A stretch of DNA of 64,000 nucleotides from Sessilibacter corallicola (GTDB lineage: Bacteria; Pseudomonadota; Gammaproteobacteria; Pseudomonadales; Cellvibrionaceae). The stretch lies in the NCBI RefSeq assembly GCF_021290925.1, contig NZ_JAJSLX010000004.1:62001-126000 (forward strand), given 5' to 3'. Position numbers and translations under genes: made by a program. Position 1 is the first letter of the stretch, and every line of letters begins with the position of its first letter. This document shows positions 35,651-44,654 of this stretch, piece after piece. A model generated the notes under the pieces. The model made no database searches. It was not told where the DNA came from and was given only the letters and a program-made list of their open reading frames with translations.

Positions 35651-35677
35651 AAAAGCACAGAAAATTTCTGTGCTTTT
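35651..35677 (+). terminator. Terminator after lipocalin-like gene
   Basis: AAAAGCACAGAAA (35651-35663) and TTTCTGTGCTTTT (35665-35677) form a near-continuous palindrome followed by T residues. Confidence 0.8.
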
Positions 35678-35698
35678 TTAGCTGGGGCGGCTTGGTTG

Positions 35699-35932
35699 TT
35701 AGATAATGCCTTGGTTTTTCTGATAGATATAAATCGCGACTAAAATAACAATGCACCAAAATAATGTGCTGACAATCAATACTCTTCTGCTGTCCATTGT
35801 TGTCGACCTAGAAAAAAGCCGACATAACACATACCCCGGACCTTTAAAAACAAATTCAAATATTATATCTACGATAAAATAGATCAAAATTCGTATTAAA
35901 AATTTTATGGGTTCGAATAAGTCGTCAATCAT
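35699..35932 (-). CDS. Small two-helix membrane protein
   Basis: 77 residues with hydrophobic segments at about 8-32 (FLIRILIYFIVDIIFEFVF) and 49-68 (VLIVSTLFWCIVILVAIYIY). No family recognised. It starts nine bases after the DUF4240 stop on the same strand, without a clear ribosome site of its own, so it may depend on translation of that gene. The same-strand coupling and clean open frame make it likely real. Confidence 0.5.
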   Translation of the reverse strand: MIDDLFEPIKFLIRILIYFIVDIIFEFVFKGPGYVLCRLFSRSTTMDSRRVLIVSTLFWCIVILVAIYIYQKNQGII

Positions 35933-35941
35933 AGGTTTGTT

Positions 35942-36430
35942 TTAACAAAATTTTCCGGCGAGCTTAGGAAATAATTGCGGTAACTCATCTTCGTCCCAGG
36001 ATTCACCGGCTGGGTTGTCAGGTTGCTGTAAATTGGGTTGCGGCAAACTTGCGCCCGTTTTTTCGGTATAAGCATCGTCTATAGCGTAACGAAAATCTTC
36101 CAGTTCTATTTCGTCTTCGTATTCCAGTTCGGCGAGAGAGTCCGGATTTTCTAGGGCTTGTTTATAAACCTGTTCGCCTTCAGAAATTAGAAAATCTCTA
36201 AAGTAGTCAAAGCCGTCATCAGAGCAACCACCGTTAATTAAATAAGCCGCACCCCAAAGATCCCAACGGTAGGTTTCGACTAATTTTTGGCGATATTCAA
36301 CGTTAAATGATTCAATGTCTACAGGGGAAAGCTTGTTTAATACTTGTTTTAATGATTCCGGTCGTAGGTAGATATCGTTGTTTGATAACGATTTGGCTTT
36401 ACTGATAATTTCCCAAAACTGATAGCTCAT
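35942..36430 (-). CDS. DUF4240 domain protein
   Basis: 162 residues. Matches the DUF4240 pattern throughout: MSYQFWEIISKA, YRWDLWGAAYLINGGCSDDGFDYFRDFLISEG, ENPDSLAELEYED. Soluble and acidic, with a Pro/Asn/Gln-rich linker and DEDELPQLFPKL tail. Function unknown; the family is common in bacteria and often sits near predicted nucleic-acid or toxin-immunity genes. GGGA lies eight bases before the ATG. Probably co-transcribed with the small membrane protein. Confidence 0.82.
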   Translation of the reverse strand: MSYQFWEIISKAKSLSNNDIYLRPESLKQVLNKLSPVDIESFNVEYRQKLVETYRWDLWGAAYLINGGCSDDGFDYFRDFLISEGEQVYKQALENPDSLAELEYEDEIELEDFRYAIDDAYTEKTGASLPQPNLQQPDNPAGESWDEDELPQLFPKLAGKFC

Positions 36431-36482
36431 TGTTTTCCCTTATTGTTTTTGATGGCGCTATTTTGTTTGATCGGGTACAAAA

Positions 36483-36502
36483 AAGCCACCCGAGGGTGGC
36501 TT
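36483..36502 (-). terminator. Rho-independent terminator on the minus strand, displaced by element A
   Basis: AAGCCACC/GGTGGCTT stem with a four-base loop; the A-tract at 36479-36484 reads as a T run after the stem on the minus strand. It suits termination of the TonB-receptor transcript, but element A copy 3 now lies between that gene and this hairpin. Confidence 0.75.
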
Positions 36503-36511
36503 GGAGGCTTT

Positions 36512-36776
36512 AGGAGCTTCTGATTAACCTCAAGATCACTCAGGCCAAGGAGTTTTTTTCTGATTAAGGCGTGCTTTTGAAGGTCTAACGGGTTAAATCG
36601 AAAAAGCGCAACGCAGAGCAGGAAAAAACTGGCAGGCCCCGAAGGGAGCGATCTCAAGCGCACATTTTCGGCGTTGCCGTTTTTATTAAGGACTATGGCC
36701 ATTAATTGCAAACGGCGTCTTGCAACTGCACGCTTGAGATCACGCTGAGTAATGTTGAGGTTAACCAGAGGCTCCT
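36512..36776. mobile_element. MITE-like element, family A, copy 3
   Basis: 265 bases, same orientation as copy 2 and nearly identical to it; ends AGGAGCTTCTGATTAACCTC and its near-complement. Flanked by TTA on both sides, a probable target duplication. A 94-codon frame on the minus strand across it is a by-product, not a gene. Confidence 0.88.
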
Positions 36777-36800
36777 TATGAATTAGTTGTTAATTTTTCA

Positions 36801-38930
36801 TTAAAAAGTTGTGCTGAATCTTAGTCCAAATTCACTTGGATCGTTGCTTAGAATACGTAAAACATAGTCACCGGTATTCAAACGTGCATTGTCGTAACGT
36901 TCATCGGTGATGTTGCGTCCGTACAGTGATAGTGACCATTTATCGTCTGGCGATTGGTAAGAAATATTGGCGTTTATCAACTCACGGCTGTCGATTTGTG
37001 TGAAGCGGCCTGGGTCGTTGCTTGGCTCGCCGAACATTTCATCACGATAAGAATAGTCGATTCGTGCGGTAATACCGGCGCCGCTTTCTAGAGTCCAATG
37101 GAATTCAGGTCCAATCGATAGGGTTACCTCAGGCGTTAACGGTGCTTCTGGTTGTACGCCGTCTTGCTCGTCGACATCCACTTCAATCAAGCCAAGGCTC
37201 GATTGCAACAACAGATAATCGGTAACGCGCAGGGTGCTTTCCCATTCGAAACCCACCGAGGTTTGTTCAACAACTAGGTTAGTTGTGGCAAAGCCTTGCC
37301 CGGTGGTGGTGCTCACCTGGTATGGCAGGTCTTCGTATTCGGTGTAGAAGAAGGCAGCGCTCATTTGTAAGCCAGGAATCCATTCGCCTTTGATACCAAC
37401 TTCGTAGTTGATTGCCGTGATATTGTCACTGGCAAAGAAACAGTTAGCATCGCCGAACAGGCAGAACGGGCGGGCTGGGAATTGCCCGGATTGATAGCCG
37501 TTTTGAATCGCGCCGTAAATACTGTTGCCATTGTCGAAGGTATAAGTGGCTGAAATATCCCAACTCACTTCGTCAAATTCGGCGCTGTTGGTGAATAAGC
37601 CGATGCCAACATCGGTTTCTGCGTCTTTTTCATCTTCGGTGTAACGAACGCCCACGGCCAATCGAAATTGCTCGGTCAAATCAAAACCAACGTTGGCAAA
37701 AACGGCGTAACTTTCAACTTCTTGGCCGATAAAAAATGTACCTGGGCCGTCGCCGTTAAAGAAGGTATTAACTTGGCTGTTCGAGCCTTCTTCTTCGTAG
37801 TAGTACAAGCCTGAAACAAAATCCCAGCTGCCAAGATCGCCGTTTAACTGGAATTCAATCGAGGTTTGATCAGCATCGCCTTGCTCTGGGAAAGCTAAGA
37901 AGTTTGCTTCCAAACTGTCGTCGTCGAGACCGGCTTGGTATTCAGATTCACGCTGGCTTGCGACAATTTTTGAGGCAAGTGTTTCGCTCCAGTCCCAATC
38001 GGCGGTGATGGAAATGCCGCTGGCTTCGTTGGTGACAACGGTTTGATCAACCTGCGCGGTGGCGTTATCGAACGGGTTTGGCGCTTGGTCTGAATTCCGA
38101 AATCCTGCCTGGAAAAGCGATCCGGTAGGAATTTCATCAATAAGCGTGTCGTAGGGACGCAATCCACCTTCACCGTCGTTGGCGTCGGCAGCGATGACTA
38201 AACGGAAAGAGTCGCTGGGTTCGTATTTGAAGGCAATGCGTGAAAAGACTTCTTCGTTTTCACCGACATCGAAGCTGGCGTTAGGCACGTTGGTGAAGTC
38301 GCCGATGCCGCCGCGTTTTTTAAATCCTCCGGTAACGCTGAAGGCCAACGTCTCAGAAAGAGCAACATCGGCGTAGAAATCGCCATTTAAACGATCACGG
38401 CTGCCGGCTTCAATACTGACTTTGGCGCCGGGATCGGAACCTGGGTCTTTGGTGATGATGTTGATGGCGCCACCAATGGAGTTGCGACCGTAGAGCGTGC
38501 CCTGCGGACCGCGCAGTACTTCGACACGCTCAATATTGGTGAGATTCCAGTTTTGCCCGACTTGACGACCGAGGTAAACACCATCAACGTAGACGCTGAC
38601 GCCAGGGTCTGTGGTAATCAGGTGGTCTTGTAAGCCAATGCCGCGAATAAACGGGTTCGACGAGGAGTTGTGACCGGCTGAAAACTGGGTAATGTTAAGA
38701 TTTGGGACGAATTTGCCAATATCGACGATATCAATAATGCCTTGCTCGGCCAGTTTATCACCATCGAATGCACTGATTGCGATGGGTACTTCATAAATAC
38801 TTTGCTCACGTTTTGTTGCTGTAACGGTAATTTCTTCAAGCAACTTTTCTTCTTGAGCGTAAATGAAATTGGTAGATAAAAGACTAGTACTAGCAATTGC
38901 AGCAGTGATTAGACGTCGTTTATTCGTCAT
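36801..38930 (-). CDS. TonB-dependent outer-membrane receptor
   Basis: 709 residues with signal peptide (LITAAIASTSLLSTNFIYA). TonB box region EEITVTATKREQ, plug domain (about 40-155: VPIAISAFDGDKLAEQGI, NPFIRGIGL, GVSVYVDGVYLGR, VEVLRGPQGTLYGRNSIGGAINI), then a 22-strand barrel ending in aromatic F (LRFSTTF). The plug is of the type common in marine and sphingomonad-like bacteria for carbohydrates, aromatics or steroids rather than siderophores. No ExbB/TonB genes nearby. The neighbouring nucleoside genes raise the chance of a nucleoside or other nitrogenous ligand, but this is weak. Confidence 0.92.
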   Translation of the reverse strand: MTNKRRLITAAIASTSLLSTNFIYAQEEKLLEEITVTATKREQSIYEVPIAISAFDGDKLAEQGIIDIVDIGKFVPNLNITQFSAGHNSSSNPFIRGIGLQDHLITTDPGVSVYVDGVYLGRQVGQNWNLTNIERVEVLRGPQGTLYGRNSIGGAINIITKDPGSDPGAKVSIEAGSRDRLNGDFYADVALSETLAFSVTGGFKKRGGIGDFTNVPNASFDVGENEEVFSRIAFKYEPSDSFRLVIAADANDGEGGLRPYDTLIDEIPTGSLFQAGFRNSDQAPNPFDNATAQVDQTVVTNEASGISITADWDWSETLASKIVASQRESEYQAGLDDDSLEANFLAFPEQGDADQTSIEFQLNGDLGSWDFVSGLYYYEEEGSNSQVNTFFNGDGPGTFFIGQEVESYAVFANVGFDLTEQFRLAVGVRYTEDEKDAETDVGIGLFTNSAEFDEVSWDISATYTFDNGNSIYGAIQNGYQSGQFPARPFCLFGDANCFFASDNITAINYEVGIKGEWIPGLQMSAAFFYTEYEDLPYQVSTTTGQGFATTNLVVEQTSVGFEWESTLRVTDYLLLQSSLGLIEVDVDEQDGVQPEAPLTPEVTLSIGPEFHWTLESGAGITARIDYSYRDEMFGEPSNDPGRFTQIDSRELINANISYQSPDDKWSLSLYGRNITDERYDNARLNTGDYVLRILSNDPSEFGLRFSTTF

Positions 38931-39365
38931 TAAAATCCCCCTGGGTTTGAGTTTGTGTGCTTCAATTAGGGCAAAAATGAATCTATAATTTGTGTTTCGG
39001 CTTAACCGTTTAAGCTATATTTGTTCCAACTAGTATCGAAATGTGTTTAAGTTAAGGAAATGTCAAATTTAAGGTTATTACTGAATGAATACGGCATTTG
39101 TAATAACGTGAATTTATATAGTGTTAGAAGAATGATTATGGACGGCCTTTTTTTTGATCAAAATGTAAATGGTTATTTTTTAAATTTTTCTGATTCTTAT
39201 AGGCTAGCTCCTTCTAAGCATTAGTACAGGACGATCAACCCAAATAGAGCCTCATATGAAAGTTGTTCTATTAAATTATTTTATTAATAAAGTGACTGAT
39301 TGAGTTTTTAATGACGCCCGCTATTGGGTGAACGAGCATTGAGAAAAATCAAGAAGATAGAAATT
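38931..39365. other. Divergent intergenic region before cdd
   Basis: About 430 AT-rich bases between the divergent TonB-receptor and cdd genes; both promoters should be here. I see no ORF, strong dyad or repeat. Confidence 0.4.
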
Positions 39366-39749
39366 ATGGATATTGAAAAACTAAAAGCTGCAGCAAAAGG
39401 CGTAGCAAAAAACAGTTATTCTCCGTACAGTAAATTTACCGTTGCTGCTGCGTTCTACAATCAACAAGGTGAAATGTTCACCGGCGTTAATGTGGAAAAT
39501 GTTTCTTATGGTTTAACGATATGTGCGGAGCGAAATGCGATTTGTGCGTCAGTTACTCAAGGGTCTACCTCGATTCACACATTGGTGATTTATACCCCGA
39601 CGCAAACGCCAACGCCACCTTGTGGTGCATGTCGTCAATTTATCAGTGAATTTTCTAAAGACGCTCGAATTATTTCGATTTGTGATTCCGAACAAATGAC
39701 TGACACAACCATTGATAAGTTGTTGCCGAGTTCGTTCAGTGACTTTTAA
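39366..39749 (+). CDS. cdd: Cytidine deaminase (small tetrameric type)
   Basis: 127 residues from ATG 39366. Hydrolytic deamination of cytidine and deoxycytidine to uridine. Zinc site: Cys53 and proton shuttle Glu55 in CAERNA, Cys86 and Cys89 in PPCGACRQF, exactly the numbering of the Bacillus-type enzyme, which supports this start rather than the one 14 codons earlier. N-terminal SPYSKFTVAAAF and VENVSYGLTICAE are family signatures. A 2OG-oxygenase gene follows 41 bases later, with NupC convergent, forming a nucleoside-handling locus. Confidence 0.95.
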   Translation: MDIEKLKAAAKGVAKNSYSPYSKFTVAAAFYNQQGEMFTGVNVENVSYGLTICAERNAICASVTQGSTSIHTLVIYTPTQTPTPPCGACRQFISEFSKDARIISICDSEQMTDTTIDKLLPSSFSDF

Positions 39750-39790
39750 TCACAATGTAAGATTTCCACTTATTTTTAGAGAAAATATTT

Positions 39791-40720
39791 ATGTCAGAAC
39801 TTAGGAAAGTTCCTAAATTAAGTTTGAAGGAATACCAAAATCCCGAAACACAAGCGGAATTTGCGCGTCAGTTGTATAGCGGTTTATCGGAATACGGCTT
39901 TGTTGTTATCAGTGATCACGGCATTGGCCAAGAAGTATTTAATCAAGCGTACGAGCTGTCGCAACAATTATTTGATTTGCCACTTGAAGCAAAGTCGCAG
40001 TACGAAACAGGATCAGGTCAGCGCGGCTACATCAGTTTTGGTAAAGAAAGTGCTGCGGGTAATCCGTACCCAGACTTAAAAGAGTATTGGCACGTCGGCC
40101 CGGAACTCACCGAAGACAGCGACTATAAAACTGAATACCCAGATAACGTTTGGCCGAAAGAAGTTGAGCAGTTCCAGCCGTTTTTCACCAAGCTTTATTC
40201 CGATTTGAATTCAGTGGCTGAAACGCTGTTTTTAGCGTTGGCAGAAGCAATGGATCTCGACAGAAACTTTTTTACGCAAATGATTTCTGAGGGCAATTCC
40301 ATTCAGCGTTTAATTCACTATCCGGCCTTAACGGGATTGGAAGTGGGAAACAGTATTCGCGCCGCTGCTCATGCTGACATCAATTTAATGACTTTGTTAA
40401 TCGGTGCAACCGATTCAGGGTTGGAACTGTTAGATCGCGACGGCAATTGGCTGCCTGTTGAAAACCAAGAAGGTGATTTGGTTATCGATACCGGCGATAT
40501 GATGGCTCGATTAACCAACAATCAATTACCGGCGACGATTCACCGCGTGGTTAATCCAAAAGACGGCTCCAAACCGCGCTACTCGATTCCATTTTTTGTG
40601 CACCCAAGAAACAGCGTTACCCTAGAATGTATCGAACAGTTCAAAAGTAACGGTTCTAACGATGCACCGATCACAGCGGGAGAGTTTTTAGATCAACGTT
40701 TGAGAGAAAACGGTTTTTAG
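39791..40720 (+). CDS. 2-oxoglutarate/Fe(II)-dependent oxygenase, isopenicillin-N-synthase-like family
   Basis: 309 residues. DIOX_N-type N-domain (YGFVVISDHGI) and double-stranded beta-helix core with the iron triad His194-x-Asp196 (AAHADINLMT) and His251 (ATIHRVVNP), plus Arg263-x-Ser265 (RYSIPFF) for 2OG binding. The family includes thymine-7-hydroxylase, ethylene-forming enzyme and plant-type dioxygenases. Close linkage to cytidine deaminase and a nucleoside transporter makes a pyrimidine base or nucleoside a reasonable substrate guess, untested. Co-directional with cdd, 41-base gap, likely one operon. Confidence 0.85.
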   Translation: MSELRKVPKLSLKEYQNPETQAEFARQLYSGLSEYGFVVISDHGIGQEVFNQAYELSQQLFDLPLEAKSQYETGSGQRGYISFGKESAAGNPYPDLKEYWHVGPELTEDSDYKTEYPDNVWPKEVEQFQPFFTKLYSDLNSVAETLFLALAEAMDLDRNFFTQMISEGNSIQRLIHYPALTGLEVGNSIRAAAHADINLMTLLIGATDSGLELLDRDGNWLPVENQEGDLVIDTGDMMARLTNNQLPATIHRVVNPKDGSKPRYSIPFFVHPRNSVTLECIEQFKSNGSNDAPITAGEFLDQRLRENGF

Positions 40721-40792
40721 GTTTTCGGAAAATTAAGATCAATAAAAATTGTTGATTGCACACGGACGTGTAAAAACAGAAGCTTTGCTACC

Positions 40793-40827
40793 ACGGGCCA
40801 ATTACCTTAACAAGATAATTGGCCCGT
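40793..40827. terminator. Bidirectional terminator, 12-bp perfect stem
   Basis: ACGGGCCAATTA (40793-40804) pairs with TAATTGGCCCGT (40816-40827), 11-base loop, T-rich on the plus strand. It separates the convergent oxygenase and nupC genes. Confidence 0.85.
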
Positions 40828-40843
40828 TTGTATTCTTAAGTAA

Positions 40844-42064
40844 TTAGCTGAGTGATAGGAAAAATCCGGCGATTGCCGCGTTCATTAAGTTTGCTAAGAA
40901 TGCAGCCAGTACCGCACGCAGACCGAGCTTGGCAATATCGCCTCGGCGATTCGGTGCCATAATTCCTAAGCCGCCTAATTGAATCGCAATGGAAGAGAAG
41001 TTGGCAAAGCCGCACAGTGCAAAGGTAACAATGGCTTGACTGTGTTCACTGAGCTGATCTTTTACGCTGCTGAATTCCACGTAAGCAACAAATTCATTTA
41101 ACACGATTTTTTGCCCAATTAAGCTACCGGCAAGTGTACTTTCAGACCAGGGAACACCCAATAAAAATGCCAACGGCTTAAACACGTAACCTAAAATTTG
41201 TTGCAGTGTTAAATCTTCAATGCCAAACCAACCGCCAACGCCTCCTAAAATGCCGTTGAGCAAAGCAATCAAAGAAATAAACGCAAGTAACATTGCGCCA
41301 ATATTTACCGCGAGCTTTAAACCGTTGCTCGCACCACCAGCGGCGGCGTCAAATACGTTTACGTACTCGTCGCGATTGTTGGCAATAATGTCGTTGTGTT
41401 CGGCTACTTTTCCGGTTTCTGGCACCATTAATTTTGCAATTAAAAAGCCACCGGGTGCTGCCATAAAGCTCGCTGCGAGCAAGTATTTTAATTCGACTCC
41501 CAAACCGACGTAGCCTGCCAATACCGAACCGGCAACCGTTGCCATACCGCCAACCATCACGGCAAATATTTCGGATTCGGTCATGCTCGGAATGTAAGGG
41601 CGAATTACCACGGGTGCTTCGGTTTGGCTAACAAAGATGTTGGCTGTGGCAGACATAGATTCTGCTTTACTGGTGTGCAGTAATTTTTGCAGTGCACCAC
41701 CAAGGCCAGTAACCACTTTGCCCATGATGCCGACGTAATAGAGAACCGAAATTAATGCTGAGAAAAAAATGATGACCGGCAATACATTAAACGCAAAGAT
41801 AAAACCGATTTCTTTACGGCCAATGTTACCGAATAAAAACTCAATGCCGTTGGTTCCATAACTTAATACTTGAGAGATACCAGACGAGAGGCTATTCAGT
41901 ATTTGTTGTCCCAGCGGCAAATACAGCGCGAAGGCGCCCAAACAAAACTGCAAAGCAAAGGCGATAGAAACAGTCCGCCAGTTGATAGCACTGCGCGATT
42001 TCGAAACTAGGAAGGCAAACGATAAAATGACTACAATGGCGAGCAGGCTAATTAAGGTGGTCAA
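40844..42064 (-). CDS. nupC: NupC-type concentrative nucleoside transporter
   Basis: 406 residues, about ten hydrophobic helices. CNT-family marks: [91 protein letters not shown]. Na+ or H+ coupled uptake of nucleosides across the inner membrane. The start is a TTG at 42062-42064: it yields the usual NupC N-terminus and no ATG lies near. Convergent with cdd and the 2OG oxygenase, and next to the alcohol-dehydrogenase gene on the other side. Confidence 0.93.
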   Translation of the reverse strand: MTTLISLLAIVVILSFAFLVSKSRSAINWRTVSIAFALQFCLGAFALYLPLGQQILNSLSSGISQVLSYGTNGIEFLFGNIGRKEIGFIFAFNVLPVIIFFSALISVLYYVGIMGKVVTGLGGALQKLLHTSKAESMSATANIFVSQTEAPVVIRPYIPSMTESEIFAVMVGGMATVAGSVLAGYVGLGVELKYLLAASFMAAPGGFLIAKLMVPETGKVAEHNDIIANNRDEYVNVFDAAAGGASNGLKLAVNIGAMLLAFISLIALLNGILGGVGGWFGIEDLTLQQILGYVFKPLAFLLGVPWSESTLAGSLIGQKIVLNEFVAYVEFSSVKDQLSEHSQAIVTFALCGFANFSSIAIQLGGLGIMAPNRRGDIAKLGLRAVLAAFLANLMNAAIAGFFLSLS

Positions 42065-42305
42065 GGCGGAATCTCGTGACTGAATCTAGATCGTGGAAAA
42101 TGAAAGAATAACTCAGTTCGCTCAGTTAGCTCAAATTTAGTTCTCTGATTTTATAGAACGGCCAAAAACACATTGGCGATTATGCTAATAAGCGAAAACA
42201 TTCAAAGCTGATGGTTTTATTGGCTGAACAGTCTTGTTATTCATGATGTACGACATTTTGTGTTAAACGTACAAACCTTTTTAAACATCAATTATTGAAA
42301 AATAT

Positions 42306-43463
42306 ATGAGTAATAAACAAACAATTGAGGCCGTGATTGCACACAGCCCAGAACAGCCGTTAACCGTAGAGCGTGTTGAATTAACGCAGCCTCAAGGCAC
42401 AGAGTTATTGGTCCGAGTGGTCGCGGTGGGTATTTGTCACACCGATATCATGGCGAAGAACAAAGGCTTGTGTCAGTTTCCAATGGTGCTTGGCCACGAA
42501 GGCGTGGGCATTATTGAGTCTGTGGGGGAGAGTGTTCAGGGCTTAGCGCCGGGCCAAAAAGTCTTGATGAGCTTTGACAGTTGTGGCCATTGCCCGCAGT
42601 GCTCAGACGACAAGCCGTCTTATTGTAACGATCACGGCAGTTTGAATTTTTCCGGCACCCGCCCAGACGGGCGCTTGACGCACAATTATCCGAATTCTGA
42701 TGCGCCCATTTACGGCTCCTTTTTCCAGCAATCTTCATTTGCGAGTTTCGCATTGTGTCATCCGTCGAATGTAACGGTTTTAGACGACGATTTACCACTG
42801 CCACTGATGGCACCGCTCGCTTGCGGTATTCAAACCGGCGCGGGCACCGCATTTAATACTCTGGACGTAAAACCAGATACTGCCATTGCCGTTTTTGGCT
42901 GTGGTTGCGTGGGTTTATCGGCAGTTATGGCGGCCAAGGTTGCCGGAGCAAAGCACATTGTTGCCGTTGATTTGAACGAAGATCGCTTGGCAATGGCGCG
43001 CGAGCTAGGAGCGACACTTGCTTTAAATCCGTCTGGGTTTGAGAGTGCGCAATTGCTCAATGAAGAAATCCAACGTCACTGTGGCCGAGGCTGTCACTAC
43101 AGCATCGACACCACGGGCGTGCCGTCGGTATTGCGACAAGCATTCGATGTGTGTGGTCCGTTGGGCGTTACCGCGATGATCGCACCGGGTGTTCCCGGAA
43201 CCGAAGTAACTATCGAAATGATGGGCTTGTTACCCGGCAAATCACTGCGCGGTGTGGTGCAAGGGGATTCAGTGACGGCGGAATTTATTCCAAAGCTGAT
43301 CGAGCTATGGCGTGCGGGTCAATTCCCGTTTGATCGTCTGATTCAGTTGTATCAATCCATCGAAGAACTGCCGCAAGCGTTTGAAGATATGCGAGAAGGT
43401 AAGGTGATTAAGCCGGTGGTGATCATTGACGAGCAGTACTTTGATGCCGCAACAGCTTCGTAA
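42306..43463 (+). CDS. Zinc-dependent alcohol dehydrogenase (MDR, aryl-alcohol type)
   Basis: 385 residues. Catalytic zinc ligands in GICHTD and GHEGVG with a third Cys in ACGIQTG; structural zinc site CGHCPQCSDDKPSYC. The Rossmann loop reads FGCGCVGLSA, with Cys replacing the middle Gly/Ala of GxGxxG. Best likeness is to NAD-dependent aryl-alcohol (benzyl alcohol) dehydrogenases. It oxidises a primary alcohol to an aldehyde. The aldehyde dehydrogenase two genes on suggests the two act in sequence, with the 2OG oxygenase between possibly making the alcohol. Confidence 0.9.
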   Translation: MSNKQTIEAVIAHSPEQPLTVERVELTQPQGTELLVRVVAVGICHTDIMAKNKGLCQFPMVLGHEGVGIIESVGESVQGLAPGQKVLMSFDSCGHCPQCSDDKPSYCNDHGSLNFSGTRPDGRLTHNYPNSDAPIYGSFFQQSSFASFALCHPSNVTVLDDDLPLPLMAPLACGIQTGAGTAFNTLDVKPDTAIAVFGCGCVGLSAVMAAKVAGAKHIVAVDLNEDRLAMARELGATLALNPSGFESAQLLNEEIQRHCGRGCHYSIDTTGVPSVLRQAFDVCGPLGVTAMIAPGVPGTEVTIEMMGLLPGKSLRGVVQGDSVTAEFIPKLIELWRAGQFPFDRLIQLYQSIEELPQAFEDMREGKVIKPVVIIDEQYFDAATAS

Positions 43464-43799
43464 AAGCGTGCTTGAGGGTTCGTGTGCTTGAAAGTTGCAG
43501 TCTGAATTCTCAATGATTGTTAACATGAGCGGTAATAAACCGTCAGCGTTTGATGTAGCTGTTTGAATGATCAATAAATTAGCGATAGTTTTGTAAGACC
43601 GATGTGCGCATCTGTGGTACATTTGTAAAATTAACCGATTAACTGGCGTTTCTGCTTTCTGGATTGAAAGTGTTCGACGTTTGAGCGGTATTGAGCGAAT
43701 GTGCCTTGCAGCACACGATATTTAACGGACGCCGCCCTAGTTGATCGTCGTTCGTTGCGTCACTGAATTGAACACACAGGCATAGGTATAGAAAGTCAC
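43464..43799. other. Intergenic region before the second oxygenase gene
   Basis: About 340 bases, no gene called. Minus-strand frames across it and into the next gene are shadows. A promoter for the oxygenase-ALDH-ThyA-like operon is expected here; I see no clear hexamers. Confidence 0.4.
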
Positions 43800-44621
43800 A
43801 TGCAAACATCCACAGTCTATGAAACCATGGCTGAGCAAGGCTATGTTCGAATTGCGAACTTGTATTCGCCCGAGCAACTTGAGCAGTTGAAAACAGAGTC
43901 TGAGGCGTTGATTGATGAGTTCTACAATCTGGATCAGCTCCACGCACACGCCGTTTATCCTTCCGATTCTACCGAAACACGCGTCAGTCACGCGGTTATG
44001 TTATCCGAAGGGCCTTCCGATCTACCCACCGTTGATCATCTAAAATACCCGGCAGTTGATCAATTTTTAAAAGACCACAACGAGCTTCTTGCTGCTATTA
44101 CGAAAACTCCAGTAAAACCATCGTCGCGCTGTATGCTGAATTATCAAAATTATTTCAGTGGCAGCAAACCGGTGGGCGAGCATTTTGATGGCGAATATTT
44201 AAAAACCCAGCGCGCAGGCGATGGTGTTGAATTTAAACTCTTAGAAGGCATTTTGCCGCGTTACGTGGCAGTGCTTGTAGTCGCCAATGAAAACGACGGT
44301 AAGGGAATTGAGCTGGTTGATAATGGCAGCAACGACGTGATTGCTCCTAAGCTCTATGCCGGTGATTTGGTTATTTTCGATAATATCTCGCTAAGACACC
44401 GAGTGCCGACGCTGGAAAATCCACGTACCACCATAGGCGTGCGCAGCTTTGATCATTTGCCGTTGCATTTTGCAGCCAACGAATCGTATTTCTTAGGCGA
44501 TGAATACCAAGAAATTCCCGAAGGTTGGGTGTCTCGATCGATCGATTGCAACGCGCGTATGCACAAATACATGAATGAAGAGTGGCCGTTAGTTAAAGAC
44601 GAATACTCTCACTATTTTTAA
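43800..44621 (+). CDS. 2OG-Fe(II) oxygenase (PhyH-like fold)
   Basis: 273 residues. N-terminus GYVRIANLYSPEQLEQLKTE is typical of phytanoyl-CoA-hydroxylase-like oxygenases. The metal triad appears as His128-x-Asp130 (GEHFDGEY) and His200 (SLRHRVPTL), with Arg209 (NPRTTIGVRSFDH) for 2-oxoglutarate. It is distinct from the isopenicillin-N-synthase-like enzyme at 39791. Lies between the alcohol and aldehyde dehydrogenase genes, 33 bases before the latter. Substrate unknown. Confidence 0.8.
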   Translation: MQTSTVYETMAEQGYVRIANLYSPEQLEQLKTESEALIDEFYNLDQLHAHAVYPSDSTETRVSHAVMLSEGPSDLPTVDHLKYPAVDQFLKDHNELLAAITKTPVKPSSRCMLNYQNYFSGSKPVGEHFDGEYLKTQRAGDGVEFKLLEGILPRYVAVLVVANENDGKGIELVDNGSNDVIAPKLYAGDLVIFDNISLRHRVPTLENPRTTIGVRSFDHLPLHFAANESYFLGDEYQEIPEGWVSRSIDCNARMHKYMNEEWPLVKDEYSHYF

Positions 44622-44654
44622 TCGCCGTTGAGCGAATAACTTAACTATTATTGT

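Noticed and set aside
36427-36711. 94-codon minus-strand frame
   Set aside because: Lies almost wholly within element A copy 3; the equivalent frame is not kept in the other copies.
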